A stretch of 41,784 bases of DNA from an uncultured Eubacteriales bacterium (GTDB lineage Bacteria; Bacillota; Clostridia; Oscillospirales; Oscillospiraceae). Under the pieces are notes generated by a model. The model saw nothing but the letters and a program-made list of their open reading frames with translations, searched no databases and had not been told where the DNA came from. A program made the translations under genes and the position numbers. Location of the stretch: assembly GCA_900547405.1 (NCBI GenBank), contig URGL01000014.1, positions 1 through 41,784 on the forward strand, written 5' to 3'. Positions 23,210 to 30,001 of the stretch are shown in pieces. Positions within the stretch are counted from its first letter, which is position 1, and each line of letters opens with the position of its first letter.

Positions 23210-23240
23210 AGTTGAAAAAGGGAAACATATGTGATAATAT
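23210..23240 (+). promoter_or_regulatory. Possible rightward promoter with a diverged operator copy
   Basis: TTGAAA at 23212-23217, 17-base spacer, TAATAT at 23235-23240, facing right to the repressor gene at 23434. The -35 lies in a fourth, inverted and diverged operator copy (23210-23226, 14 of 17 match after reverse complement). It faces the leftward promoter at 23326-23354. Confidence 0.5.
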
Positions 23241-23300
23241 ATGGACAGATATCTGATTCCATTGGCCGGTCTTCCGCTTCCTCTTCCGGCCTTTCGAGTA

Positions 23301-23379
23301 GTTCACTTTTTTCAACCACGGCTGCATTATAGTACACTTTTTTCAACTTGTCAAGTCCGATGGTTGACTTTTTTCAATT
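23301..23379. promoter_or_regulatory. Triple operator array, exact 31-bp period
   Basis: Three 17-bp copies of GTTSACTTTTTTCAACY type at 23301-23317, 23332-23348 and 23363-23379, each starting exactly 31 bp after the last. Each has a partial dyad GTTGA-N6-TCAAC. Three helical turns between sites put all on the same face of DNA, as expected for cooperative repressor dimers. The XRE repressor encoded just to the right is the likely binder. Confidence 0.78.
23326..23354 (-). promoter_or_regulatory. Perfect-consensus leftward promoter of the phage structural genes
   Basis: On the minus strand TTGACA (23349-23354) and TATAAT (23326-23331) are separated by exactly 17 bp (23332-23348), which is the middle operator copy. 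Both hexamers match the sigma-A consensus. It faces the zinc-ribbon, terminase and capsid genes. Repressor bound at the spacer would block it fully. Confidence 0.85.
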
Positions 23380-23433
23380 CTCTTTGGCGGCACCGGTTCC
23401 ACTCCCGGCCGGCAAGATGAAAGGGTGTTCTTT

Positions 23434-23799
23434 ATGTTCTACGAGCGTTTCCTGGCACTGTGCAAAGAAAAGGGTGTCAGCACTTCCAAGGCCGCGATCG
23501 ACGCCGGTTTCAGCAAATCCACGGTTACCAAATGGAAGCGGGACCCCGCCGCCAAGCCCTCCGTCAGTGTCGTCGCAAAGCTGTGCAAATACTTCGATGT
23601 TTCCGTATCCGAGCTTCTGGGCACCGAAGAGGAGGACCCGGACCGGCCCAGGCCCACCCGGGAGGACATCAAGTTTGCCCTCTTCGGCGGCAGCGGCAAC
23701 ATCACCGAGGAAATGTACAAAGAGGTCCTGTCCTTTGCCGCCTACGTCCGCCAGCGGGAGGAAGCCAAGCAGACAAAGCAGCCCACTGAGGAAGGCTAA
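23434..23799 (+). CDS. XRE/Cro-CI-type repressor (ImmR-like)
   Basis: A 121-residue DNA-binding protein. Residues 2-60 form a helix-turn-helix of the XRE type (YERFLALCKEKGVSTSKAAI, DAGFSKSTVTKWKRDP, SVSVVAKLCKYFDVSVSELL), followed by a linker DPDRPRPTREDIKFALFGG and a C-terminal helical part likely for dimerisation. The ATG at 23434 has AAAGGG 8 bases upstream; a GTG at 23425 is possible. The gene is followed after 31 bases by the metalloprotease gene. In ICEBs1 and related phages, ImmR represses and ImmA cleaves it after DNA damage; this pair has the same order. The operators at 23301-23379 lie just upstream. Confidence 0.88.
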   Translation: MFYERFLALCKEKGVSTSKAAIDAGFSKSTVTKWKRDPAAKPSVSVVAKLCKYFDVSVSELLGTEEEDPDRPRPTREDIKFALFGGSGNITEEMYKEVLSFAAYVRQREEAKQTKQPTEEG

Positions 23800-23830
23800 A
23801 AAATTCTCCAAAACAAAGGAACTGTATGCC

Positions 23831-24262
23831 ATGACACAGGTACCGGAACTGTACCGCCTGGCGTCCCAGCAGAATATCGCCGTTCTCCCCTTCCCCCTGC
23901 CGGAAAACGGCTCCATGTCCATTATGGAGCCCAACGGGGCCTGCGCCATCGGCATGGACCGGAGCGTCCTGGACGGCGGCATTCAGGAGCGGATGCACCT
24001 GGGCCACGAGTTGGGCCACTGCATCACCGGCAGCTTTTACAACATCTATGCCGCCATCGACTGCCGTCAGCGCCACGAAAACCAGGCGGACAAATGGGCC
24101 ATCCAGGCCCTGATCCCCGTAGACCGTCTCGACGATGCCATCGCCCAGGGCCACACCGAGCTCTGGGACCTGGCCGACTACTTCGGCGTCACCGAGCCCT
24201 TCATGAAAAAAGCCGTCTGCTACTACGTCCACGGAAATCTGGCGGCAGAGCTGTATTTTTAA
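23831..24262 (+). CDS. ImmA/IrrE-type metalloprotease (anti-repressor)
   Basis: A 143-residue zinc peptidase with HELGH (His59-Glu60, His63) in MHLGHELGHC and the third ligand in RHENQADKWA (Glu83). The following FGVTEPFMKKAVCYY is the typical end of ImmA proteins. It likely cleaves the neighbouring repressor and turns on the element. The ATG at 23831 (AAAGGAA upstream) is chosen; an open frame continues upstream without a good start. The last 54 bases of coding sequence and the stop are duplicated at 28088-28147, where no immA 5' part exists. Confidence 0.88.
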   Translation: MTQVPELYRLASQQNIAVLPFPLPENGSMSIMEPNGACAIGMDRSVLDGGIQERMHLGHELGHCITGSFYNIYAAIDCRQRHENQADKWAIQALIPVDRLDDAIAQGHTELWDLADYFGVTEPFMKKAVCYYVHGNLAAELYF

Positions 24263-24264
24263 GT
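24205..24264. repeat. 60-bp direct repeat, left copy (immA 3' end)
   Basis: This 60-bp stretch (GAAAAAAGCCGTCTGC... to TTTTTAAGT) is the end of the metalloprotease gene. It is repeated at 28088-28147 with one mismatch (A versus C). Both copies are followed by palindromic repeats. Together they flank the M20-yfcC-yitT cassette. Confidence 0.93.
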
Positions 24265-24346
24265 TCCCCCGCCGGAGCACCCCCGCCGGAGGTCGCCTTC
24301 CCCCGCGGGGAAGGTGGCACGGCCAGAGGCCGTGACGGATGAGGGG
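24265..24346. repeat. Intergenic palindromic repeat, copy 7
   Basis: CCCCCGCCGGA units, GGTCGCCTTCCCC-CGC-GGGGAAGG, a CACGGCC/GGCCGTG hairpin and GACGGATGAGGGG. It lies between immA and the M20 amidohydrolase terminator. Confidence 0.85.
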
Positions 24347-24352
24347 AAAACC

Positions 24353-24393
24353 GCAAAAAAGCACCCCAGCCACGTTTGATGGCTGGGGTGCTT
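24353..24393 (-). terminator. Intrinsic terminator of the M20 amidohydrolase unit
   Basis: A perfect 14-bp stem AAGCACCCCAGCCA (24359-24372) / TGGCTGGGGTGCTT (24380-24393) with a T-run on the minus strand (TTTTTTGCGG). It serves the leftward transporter and peptidase genes. Confidence 0.88.
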
Positions 24394-24430
24394 GAGACTT
24401 CTGCGGTCCCGACGGATACAATTCATGCAC

Positions 24431-25597
24431 TCAGGCGTTCTTCTTTGCCTCTTCAAAGTCCTGCCAGAGGCGGTCGATCATGCCTTTGCCGGTAATCAAA
24501 TCGAGGGCTGTTCCCGCAAGGATCTGAGCGGATATCAGAACCGCGTTATGCGCCTGCTGGCTTTTACCGGCATCTACAAATTCCTGAGAGTGACTGGAGG
24601 TTCCCTTGGGAACAAACTGAATCCGGATACAGCTTCCGGGAATGTGGTTGGTAATGTTTCCGAAGTCTGTGCTTCCGGTCTTTTTCCGGGGAGGCGCAAT
24701 GCCGGGAGCCTGGAAGAACGCGGCGTTCTTCATGATGATCTCATTCAGGAGATAGCAGGGCACCTTGTTGTCGAGATCCTTATCCTTCCTGATTTCATAG
24801 GTTACATCCGCCATCAGAGCCGCACCCTGAATAATCCGCTCGAAGCGCTGGCAAACCCCGTTGAGCACATCCCTGGAATAGCTGCGCAGGCTGAAGCTGC
24901 CGACAGCGCGATTCGGAACTACGTTGGCAGGGCCGGGAAGCTCCGCCACGGTATAGTGCATTCTGGTATCTTCACGGACGTGTTCCCGCAGGAACTCAAT
25001 GGCATTGAAGCTCAGCAGCAGGGCATCCAGCGCGCTGCGGCCCTGCTCGGGAGCCAACGCGGCATGGGCACCCTTTCCGTGGAAGGTAACGGTGTAGTTG
25101 GACAGCGCCATGCTCTTTTCATCCACGCAGGTGTCGGGGCCGCCGTGCATCATGAGCGCCACATCGATATCCCGGAAGTAACCGTCCTCCCACAGGGTGA
25201 TCTTCGCCCCCCGGGTTTCCTCGGCGGGAGTGCCGTAGACGATCAGCTCAAAGGGCTCCTGAATGCCCGCGTTTTTCAGCGCCACAGCAGTGCCGCAGAT
25301 GGCGGGTCCCTGCATATGGTGTCCGCAGCCGTGGCCCAGCTTCCTCAGTGCGTCGTATTCGCACAGCAGGCCGATCCGAGGACCGCCCTCGCCATTGCGC
25401 CACACGGCACGGAAGGCGGTATCCCAGCTGCCCAGTCCCCGGTCCACCTGAAAGCCGTTACGCTCCAGATAGTCCTCCAGAAGCCCGGAGGCGAATACTT
25501 CCTCGCCGTCGTACTCAGGATTGTCGAAAATGCGATCAGCCATTTCCAGAAGCTTCTCGGACTGCTCCAAAATCAGCTGCTTCAGCTTGTTTTTCAT
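24431..25597 (-). CDS. M20 family amidohydrolase/peptidase (AbgB-like)
   Basis: A 388-residue zinc hydrolase. Visible metal ligand regions are YDALRKLGHGCGHHMQGPA (81-99), TPAEETRGAK (123-132, catalytic Glu) and LMMHGGPDT (about 149); the dimerisation/lid domain follows (NYTVTFHGKGAHAALAPEQG) with the conserved GKGAHAA. It resembles AbgB and other amidohydrolases that split N-acyl amino acids or p-aminobenzoyl-glutamate. It lies 12 bases downstream of the YfcC-type transporter gene, so transporter and enzyme probably act in one pathway: uptake of a peptide or acylated amino acid, then hydrolysis. Substrate unknown. A strong terminator follows. Confidence 0.9.
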   Translation of the reverse strand: MKNKLKQLILEQSEKLLEMADRIFDNPEYDGEEVFASGLLEDYLERNGFQVDRGLGSWDTAFRAVWRNGEGGPRIGLLCEYDALRKLGHGCGHHMQGPAICGTAVALKNAGIQEPFELIVYGTPAEETRGAKITLWEDGYFRDIDVALMMHGGPDTCVDEKSMALSNYTVTFHGKGAHAALAPEQGRSALDALLLSFNAIEFLREHVREDTRMHYTVAELPGPANVVPNRAVGSFSLRSYSRDVLNGVCQRFERIIQGAALMADVTYEIRKDKDLDNKVPCYLLNEIIMKNAAFFQAPGIAPPRKKTGSTDFGNITNHIPGSCIRIQFVPKGTSSHSQEFVDAGKSQQAHNAVLISAQILAGTALDLITGKGMIDRLWQDFEEAKKNA

Positions 25598-25609
25598 GGC
25601 AGTTTCCTC

Positions 25610-27028
25610 TTACATGGGGCCGTACTGGATGAGCTGCGCGATCACCACCAGCACAGCGCCAATCCCCAGCCAGATTGCAAACATCTTCCACATGAAACGC
25701 ATCCAGCGGTCATAGGGCACGTTGGCAGCGCCCAGGATGCCCATCAGAGCGGTGGAGGTGGGCAGAATGTAGTTGCAGAAGCCGTCGCCGAAGTTGAAGC
25801 TCAGGATGCAGGTCTGACGGGTAACACCCAGCAGGTCGGACAAGGGGATCATGATGGGCATAACAGCGGCAGCCTGGCCGGAGCCGGAGGTCAGAACCAC
25901 ATTGATCAGGGTGTTGGCCACCAGCATACCAACGCCCAGCAGGGCAGCGGGCAGATCGGACAGCACCACAGCCATGGAATGCACGATGGTGTCGGTGATC
26001 CTGCCAGCGGACAGCACGCTGCCGATGGCCCGGGCAAACATGATGATGAAGGCAGCGGTCAGCATCTTCTTGGTGCCGTTCATGAACTCAGCGCAGATCT
26101 TATTCGCGTCGAAGCCGGCGATCAGACCAACGGCAATCGCCAGAACCAGGAACACAGCGCTCTGCTCAGCGAAGTCCCAGTCCAGCTTGATGCAGCCGTA
26201 GACAATGGCAATCAGAGCCACCACCAGAGCCAGAATGCTCAGGATCTTCCGGGTATCCAGGGTGCCGAACTCGTCCAGGCTGGCATTCTTGAACTCACTG
26301 TTCTTGTCCAGATCGTACATGGGGCTCAGTTCGGGGTTCTTCTGAATCTTCTTGGCATAGCGAACCAGCCACAGGCAGGTGACGATGTAGTACACGACGA
26401 AGCAGACCCAGCGGTAGCCGATACCGGAGTAGTTGGGCAGCTCCGCAATCTTCTGTGCAACCAGGGTGGTGCTGACGTTCAAAGTGCCGGTGGCAAAGCC
26501 GATGGCGCCGCCCAGCAGGATGATGCCAACGCCAACGATGGAGTCAAGTCCAAGGCTCATAGCCAGCATGACCGTAATCGGCGCGAATCCGATAAAGGTA
26601 TTGACACCCTGGGTGGTGCAGATCAGAGCGAATACCAGCATCAGCAGGGGGATGAAAACTTCCACCCGATTGCTGAATTTGCGAACGATGGTGGCAATCA
26701 GAGCCTGCAGCGCACCGGAGGCGGTGAGCATGTGGATAGCGCCGCCGCTGAGCAGAATCAGCATGATGAGGTCCGAGTTGGCAGAGAAGGCCTTGATGAT
26801 CAGCATGGGAATATCCTGAATGTTCACATGGACGTTCTCAACGTAGTTGAAGGTGGAGGCGTCAACAACTTTCTTGCCGGACACAGGGTCTTCTACGCGG
26901 GCGTACTCGCCGCTGGGGATGATCCAGGTCAGGGCAACCGCGAACAGGATGATGACCAGGAGGATGACAAAGGTATGGGGCATGGTGAAGCCTTTCTTCT
27001 TTGCCTGCAGTGGGGATTTCTGGGACAT
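25610..27028 (-). CDS. YfcC family transporter (DcuC/ArcD-like superfamily)
   Basis: A 472-residue integral membrane protein with about 11-12 hydrophobic segments. The N-terminus MPHTFVILLVIILFAVALTWIIPSGEYARV is typical of the YfcC/basic amino acid antiporter group; GGAIHMLTASGAL and GVNTFIGFAPI recur in the family. Members move dicarboxylates, ornithine/arginine or dipeptides by antiport; the substrate cannot be told. AAAAGGAGC precedes the ATG at 27028 and a promoter lies 57-85 bases upstream. Co-transcribed with the M20 amidohydrolase, which suggests a peptide or acyl-amino acid. Confidence 0.88.
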   Translation of the reverse strand: MSQKSPLQAKKKGFTMPHTFVILLVIILFAVALTWIIPSGEYARVEDPVSGKKVVDASTFNYVENVHVNIQDIPMLIIKAFSANSDLIMLILLSGGAIHMLTASGALQALIATIVRKFSNRVEVFIPLLMLVFALICTTQGVNTFIGFAPITVMLAMSLGLDSIVGVGIILLGGAIGFATGTLNVSTTLVAQKIAELPNYSGIGYRWVCFVVYYIVTCLWLVRYAKKIQKNPELSPMYDLDKNSEFKNASLDEFGTLDTRKILSILALVVALIAIVYGCIKLDWDFAEQSAVFLVLAIAVGLIAGFDANKICAEFMNGTKKMLTAAFIIMFARAIGSVLSAGRITDTIVHSMAVVLSDLPAALLGVGMLVANTLINVVLTSGSGQAAAVMPIMIPLSDLLGVTRQTCILSFNFGDGFCNYILPTSTALMGILGAANVPYDRWMRFMWKMFAIWLGIGAVLVVIAQLIQYGPM

Positions 27029-27084
27029 GGTTTCCAGCTCCTTTTGTTTATTTGGTCGAATTGTTGTGACCTTTGTTCACAAAA

Positions 27085-27113
27085 AGTATACAAGAGAACT
27101 GGGGAAAAAGCAA
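27085..27113 (-). promoter_or_regulatory. Promoter of the yfcC-like/M20 unit
   Basis: On the minus strand TTGCTT (27108-27113), 17-base spacer, TATACT (27085-27090). The leader to the ATG at 27028 is about 50 bases. It shares the divergent region with the yitT promoter. Confidence 0.7.
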
Positions 27114-27128
27114 TTCATTTTTTTTTGC

Positions 27129-27156
27129 TTGCTTTTCACAGGATATTATGTATAAT
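27129..27156 (+). promoter_or_regulatory. Promoter of the yitT-like gene
   Basis: TTGCTT at 27129-27134, 16-base spacer, TATAAT at 27151-27156, with GTGTATAAT-like context. The ATG at 27205 follows with GGGAGAAA before it. Confidence 0.6.
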
Positions 27157-27204
27157 ATCGTTGTATATATGAATAAATCAATGCTGTAACAGGGAGAAAT
27201 TTCA

Positions 27205-28086
27205 ATGAGTTGGAGCAGAGAGCATCGTGTTTTTATGGATTGGCTGTATGATATTGTGGGAGCCATGCTTCACGCAGTGGGCGTGTGGTGCTTTATTGAG
27301 CCCTGTAAAATCGCCCCCGGCGGCGCTTCCGGTATCGCTCTGCTGATTAACCATCTTTCCGGGCTGCCGGTTGGTACCCTGACGCTGCTGATAAACGTAC
27401 CGCTTTTGATCGCGTCCTATTTCCTGCTGAATCGGAAGATGACCTGGCGCACCATCCGCACGGTTGTGTGGATTACCATTTGCCTTGACTACATCGTCCC
27501 ACCGTTGCTTCCCCAGTATGTGGGGGATCGTTTGATCAGCTCTGCCGTGGGCGGCATTCTGGTGGGTGCCAGCATGGCAATGTTCTTCCAGCGTGGCTCC
27601 ACCAGCGGCGGCGGCGACATTCTGGCAAAGCTGCTGCAAAGAGCCTTCCCCTGGATGCAGACCGGCTATGCCATTATGATCATCGATTTCATCGTCATCG
27701 GCCTGTCTATCCCCGTGTTCGGAGGACTGGAGGATGCGCTGTACGGAATTATCTCCATGATGTGCACCACCCAGACCATCGACGCAATTCTCTACGGTAT
27801 GAACAAAGGAACCATGGTAATGGTATCCTCAAAGCATAACCAGCAGATTGCGGATGACATCATGTCCCAGTTGGGTCGCGGAACCACTTTCTTCAAGAGC
27901 GTGGGTGGTTACAGCCGCAAGGATACGGAAATGCTGATGTGTGTGGTTGACCGCAAGCAATTCTATTCCGTAAAGAACATTATCGACAAATGGGATCGGG
28001 CGGCCTTTGTCATTGCCTCCGAAACAAAGGAGGTTTACGGAGAAGGGTTCCTGAACGACCCGAGATACGAGAAATCGGAATCCTGA
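27205..28086 (+). CDS. YitT family membrane protein (DUF2179 C-terminal domain)
   Basis: A 293-residue protein with five or six hydrophobic segments in the first 200 residues (for example IVGAMLHAVGVWCFIEP, PGGASGIALLINHLSGLPVG, MIIDFIVIGLSIPVFGG) and a soluble C-terminal DUF2179 part (GRGTTFFKSVGGYSRKDTEM, MCVVDRKQFYSVKNII). YitT proteins are common in Firmicutes; role uncertain, perhaps transport or osmotic functions. The stop codon at 28084-28086 lies 2 bases before the 60-bp immA-derived direct repeat. It is divergent from the transporter unit. Confidence 0.9.
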   Translation: MSWSREHRVFMDWLYDIVGAMLHAVGVWCFIEPCKIAPGGASGIALLINHLSGLPVGTLTLLINVPLLIASYFLLNRKMTWRTIRTVVWITICLDYIVPPLLPQYVGDRLISSAVGGILVGASMAMFFQRGSTSGGGDILAKLLQRAFPWMQTGYAIMIIDFIVIGLSIPVFGGLEDALYGIISMMCTTQTIDAILYGMNKGTMVMVSSKHNQQIADDIMSQLGRGTTFFKSVGGYSRKDTEMLMCVVDRKQFYSVKNIIDKWDRAAFVIASETKEVYGEGFLNDPRYEKSES

Positions 28087-28087
28087 A

Positions 28088-28147
28088 GAAAAAAGCCGTC
28101 TGCTACTACGTCCACGGAAATCTGGCGGCAGCGCTGTATTTTTAAGT
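28088..28147. repeat. 60-bp direct repeat, right copy (immA 3' end without the gene)
   Basis: Matches 24205-24264 at 59 of 60 positions, including the last 18 codons and stop of the metalloprotease. No upstream part of immA is present; the yitT stop lies just before it. The copies mark the ends of the 3.8-kb cassette between them. Confidence 0.93.
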
Positions 28148-28276
28148 CCCCCCCGCCCCTGCCCTCTCCCTCGCGTAGGGGCGGATGCCCACATCCGCGT
28201 CCTCCTCCCCCGCCGGAGGTCGCCTTCCCCCGCGGGGAAGGTGGCAGGGCCTACGGCCCTGACGGATGAGGGGAAA
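28148..28276. repeat. Intergenic palindromic repeats, copy 8
   Basis: CCCCGCCC units, GTAGGGGCGGATGCCC, CCGCCGGAGGTCGCCTTCCCC-CGC-GGGGAAGG, a CAGGGCC/GGCCCTG hairpin and GACGGATGAGGGG. It follows the right 60-bp repeat, mirroring copy 7 after the left repeat. Confidence 0.8.
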
Positions 28277-28412
28277 CCCACGAAAAGTCAAAAACAGGCC
28301 ACGTTGAACGGAAGCGTTTTCCATTCAACGTGGCCTGTTTCGTTATTTTGGTGCGGCACCCCTCATCCGGCCCGGGCTGCGCCCGGTCCACCTTCCCCGT
28401 AGGGGAAGGCTG
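28275..28412. repeat. 138-bp dispersed repeat with 17-bp perfect hairpin, copy A
   Basis: An almost identical 138-bp stretch is found at 41647-41784. It contains a perfect 17-bp stem AAACAGGCCACGTTGAA (28292-28308) / its complement (28324-28340) and the half-element CTCATCCGG...CCTTCCCC. T-rich flanks on both strands suggest it works as a bidirectional terminator between the convergent yitT and larC genes. Confidence 0.9.
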
Positions 28413-28474
28413 CCTCCGGCGGGGGCTGCCTCCCGGCGGGGGCTTCCTCCGGCGGGGGCTTCCTCCGGCGGGGG
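28410..28474. repeat. Tandem 16-17-bp repeats abutting the larC stop
   Basis: Four units of CTTCCTCCGGCGGGGG type (28410-28425, 28426-28442, 28443-28458, 28459-28474), the last two identical, ending at the stop codon of the LarC gene. The unit is the CTCCGGCGGGGG end of the palindromic repeat family. Confidence 0.9.
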
Positions 28475-29206
28475 TTACTCGATCTCGATCGCTCTCAGGC
28501 AATTGGGCTTCGGGAAGTCCTTCTTCCCCAGGCCCCGGCCCTCTTTCAGGACGGTGCCTTCCGGCATTTCTCCGAAGCCTTCCACAAATTCCCGGATCAG
28601 GGCCGCTCCTGTGGGGGTGCAGAGTTCTCCCTCCACCTCCCCCGGCTCACGGGGCAGGCCCTCCAGCAAGAGCGCCGTAGCCGGTGCCGGCACCGGCAGA
28701 CGGCCGTGGGCGCACCACAGTGTGCCGAAGCCCACATGAATGGGGGAGGCCAGGATCTTTTCCGGGGCCAGAGCCTCCAGGAGCGTACACACCGCCGCCA
28801 CATCCGCCACGGCATCCAGGGCCCCCACCTCGTGGAAGTGGATCAGGTTCACCGGCTCCTCATGGACCTGGCTTTCGGCCTTGGCAATGCGGTGATACAC
28901 GGCCAGGGCCTTGTCCTTCACCCACCGGGAGGCATTCAGCCCCTCAATGATGTTGCGGATGTCCACCATGGCGTTGTGGGCGTGATGGTGCCCCTCCCCT
29001 TCTTCCTCGCCGTGGACCGTCACCGCCATATGGGTGCCGGGGACCCCCAGCTTCTGGCCCTGCTCCGGCTGAAAGCGGACACCGGGGATCCCCAGCCCGT
29101 TCAGCTTCTGGAGCATCCCCTCCCTGTCCGGGCAGAGCTCCAGCAGGGCTGCCGTCAGCATATCCCCGGCGGCGCCCATGGATAAATCGAGATACAGTGT
29201 TTTCAT
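28475..29206 (-). CDS. larC: LarC N-terminal domain protein (nickel-pincer cofactor nickel insertion)
   Basis: A 243-residue protein with the LarC N-terminal pattern: LYLDLSMGAAGDMLTAALLE (4-23), GHHHAHNAMVDIRNII (about 73-88), NLIHFHEVGALDAVADV (about 119-135), SPIHVGFGTL and LPVPAPATALLL. LarC uses CTP and inserts nickel into the pincer cofactor of lactate racemase-type enzymes. Full LarC is about 400 residues, with a second domain sometimes made by frameshift; here the frame ends after GLGKKDFPKPNCLRAIEIE, the natural end of the first domain, and the sequence beyond is tandem repeat. No larA, larB or larE is in the window. It may be a LarC1-only protein or a truncated gene. Confidence 0.85.
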   Translation of the reverse strand: MKTLYLDLSMGAAGDMLTAALLELCPDREGMLQKLNGLGIPGVRFQPEQGQKLGVPGTHMAVTVHGEEEGEGHHHAHNAMVDIRNIIEGLNASRWVKDKALAVYHRIAKAESQVHEEPVNLIHFHEVGALDAVADVAAVCTLLEALAPEKILASPIHVGFGTLWCAHGRLPVPAPATALLLEGLPREPGEVEGELCTPTGAALIREFVEGFGEMPEGTVLKEGRGLGKKDFPKPNCLRAIEIE

Positions 29207-29272
29207 GGTTTTTCCTCGCTTATACGGACTTTAACAGCCCGATTATAGCAAACTCTATCCCAAAAAGCAATC

Positions 29273-30001
29273 CTAGACCCCTAAAATCTCCCGGGCCCGG
29301 GCGGTCTGGGCCTCCGTTGGGGGAGAGATCCCCTCCAGCGGATAGGGGATCCCCAGCTTCTCCCACTTGAACACCCCCATGGTGTGATAGGGCAGCACCT
29401 CCACCCGCTCCACATTGTGCAGGGTGTCCAGGAACGCCCCCATGGCAGTCAGGTCCTCTTCAAAGGCCGTCCGCTCCGGCACCAGCACATGGCGGATCCA
29501 GATCGGCTTTCGGATCTCATCCAGGTATCGCAGCATATCCAGGATGTTGTCATTCTTCACCCCGGTCAGTGATTTGTGCCGTTCCGGGTTCATCTCCTTG
29601 ATGTCCACCAGCAGCAGGTCCGTCACCTCCATGAGTCTGCGGAATTTGGAAAAGAAGGGTTCCTCCCGGGTAAAGGGGTTCCCGGCGGTGTCGATGCAGG
29701 TGTGGATCCCCCGCTCTTTCGCTTTCATAAAGAGCTCCAGGAGGAAGTCGATCTGCAGCAGCGGCTCCCCGCCGCTGACGGTGATCCCGCCCCGTTTTCC
29801 CCAGTATCCCCGGCACCGCTCCACCTTCTCCAGCAGCTCCTCCGCGGTATAGGGAACTGCGCCGGGGTCCTTGGGGTCCCAGGTGTCCGGATTGTGGCAG
29901 AACTGGCACCGCATCCGGCAGCCCTGCAGAAAGATCACATACCGCACCCCGGGGCCGTCCACAGAGCCGAAGCTTTCTAAAGAGTGGACCAACCCTCTCA
30001 T
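29273..30001 (-). CDS. pflA: Pyruvate formate-lyase activating enzyme
   Basis: A 242-residue radical SAM enzyme. CRMRCQFC (29-36) has the CxxxCxxC motif for the 4Fe-4S cluster; GGEPLLQ follows (about 84-90). It uses S-adenosylmethionine to make the glycyl radical on PflB under anaerobic conditions. Length and motifs are normal. The start ATG at 30001 overlaps the pflB stop (ATGA at 29998-30001), so enzyme and activator are coupled. Confidence 0.95.
   Translation of the reverse strand: MRGLVHSLESFGSVDGPGVRYVIFLQGCRMRCQFCHNPDTWDPKDPGAVPYTAEELLEKVERCRGYWGKRGGITVSGGEPLLQIDFLLELFMKAKERGIHTCIDTAGNPFTREEPFFSKFRRLMEVTDLLLVDIKEMNPERHKSLTGVKNDNILDMLRYLDEIRKPIWIRHVLVPERTAFEEDLTAMGAFLDTLHNVERVEVLPYHTMGVFKWEKLGIPYPLEGISPPTEAQTARAREILGV

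Larger units (their letters stand above)
11466..24262. mobile_element. Podovirus-like particle cassette with ImmR/ImmA-type control (prophage remnant or domesticated element)
   Basis: Fourteen minus-strand genes (11466-23115) encode packaging, capsid, tail and holin functions. Two plus-strand genes (23434-24262) encode a repressor and a metalloprotease. The order zinc ribbon, terS, terL, portal, protease, scaffold, N4-gp56 capsid, connectors, nozzle, internal proteins, fibre, XhlA-like, holin is that of a short-tailed phage; no tape measure or sheath is seen. Integrase, replication genes and an endolysin are not visible. Three host-type repeats lie between structural genes. All structural frames are open, so it is not simply decayed. 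Confidence 0.75.

Noticed and set aside
23301..23379. Possible short CRISPR-like array
   Set aside because: Only three 17-bp units with 14-bp gaps, no cas genes, and one unit fits a promoter spacer exactly; operators explain it better.
24392..27172. A 926-residue open frame on the plus strand opposite the M20 and YfcC-like genes
   Set aside because: Low-complexity Gln/His/Gly composition, no ribosome site, and it lies exactly antisense to two genes with clear family motifs.
28410..28474. Programmed frameshift site at the end of larC as in LarC1/LarC2
   Set aside because: No second LarC domain is readable in any frame past 28475; only tandem repeats follow.
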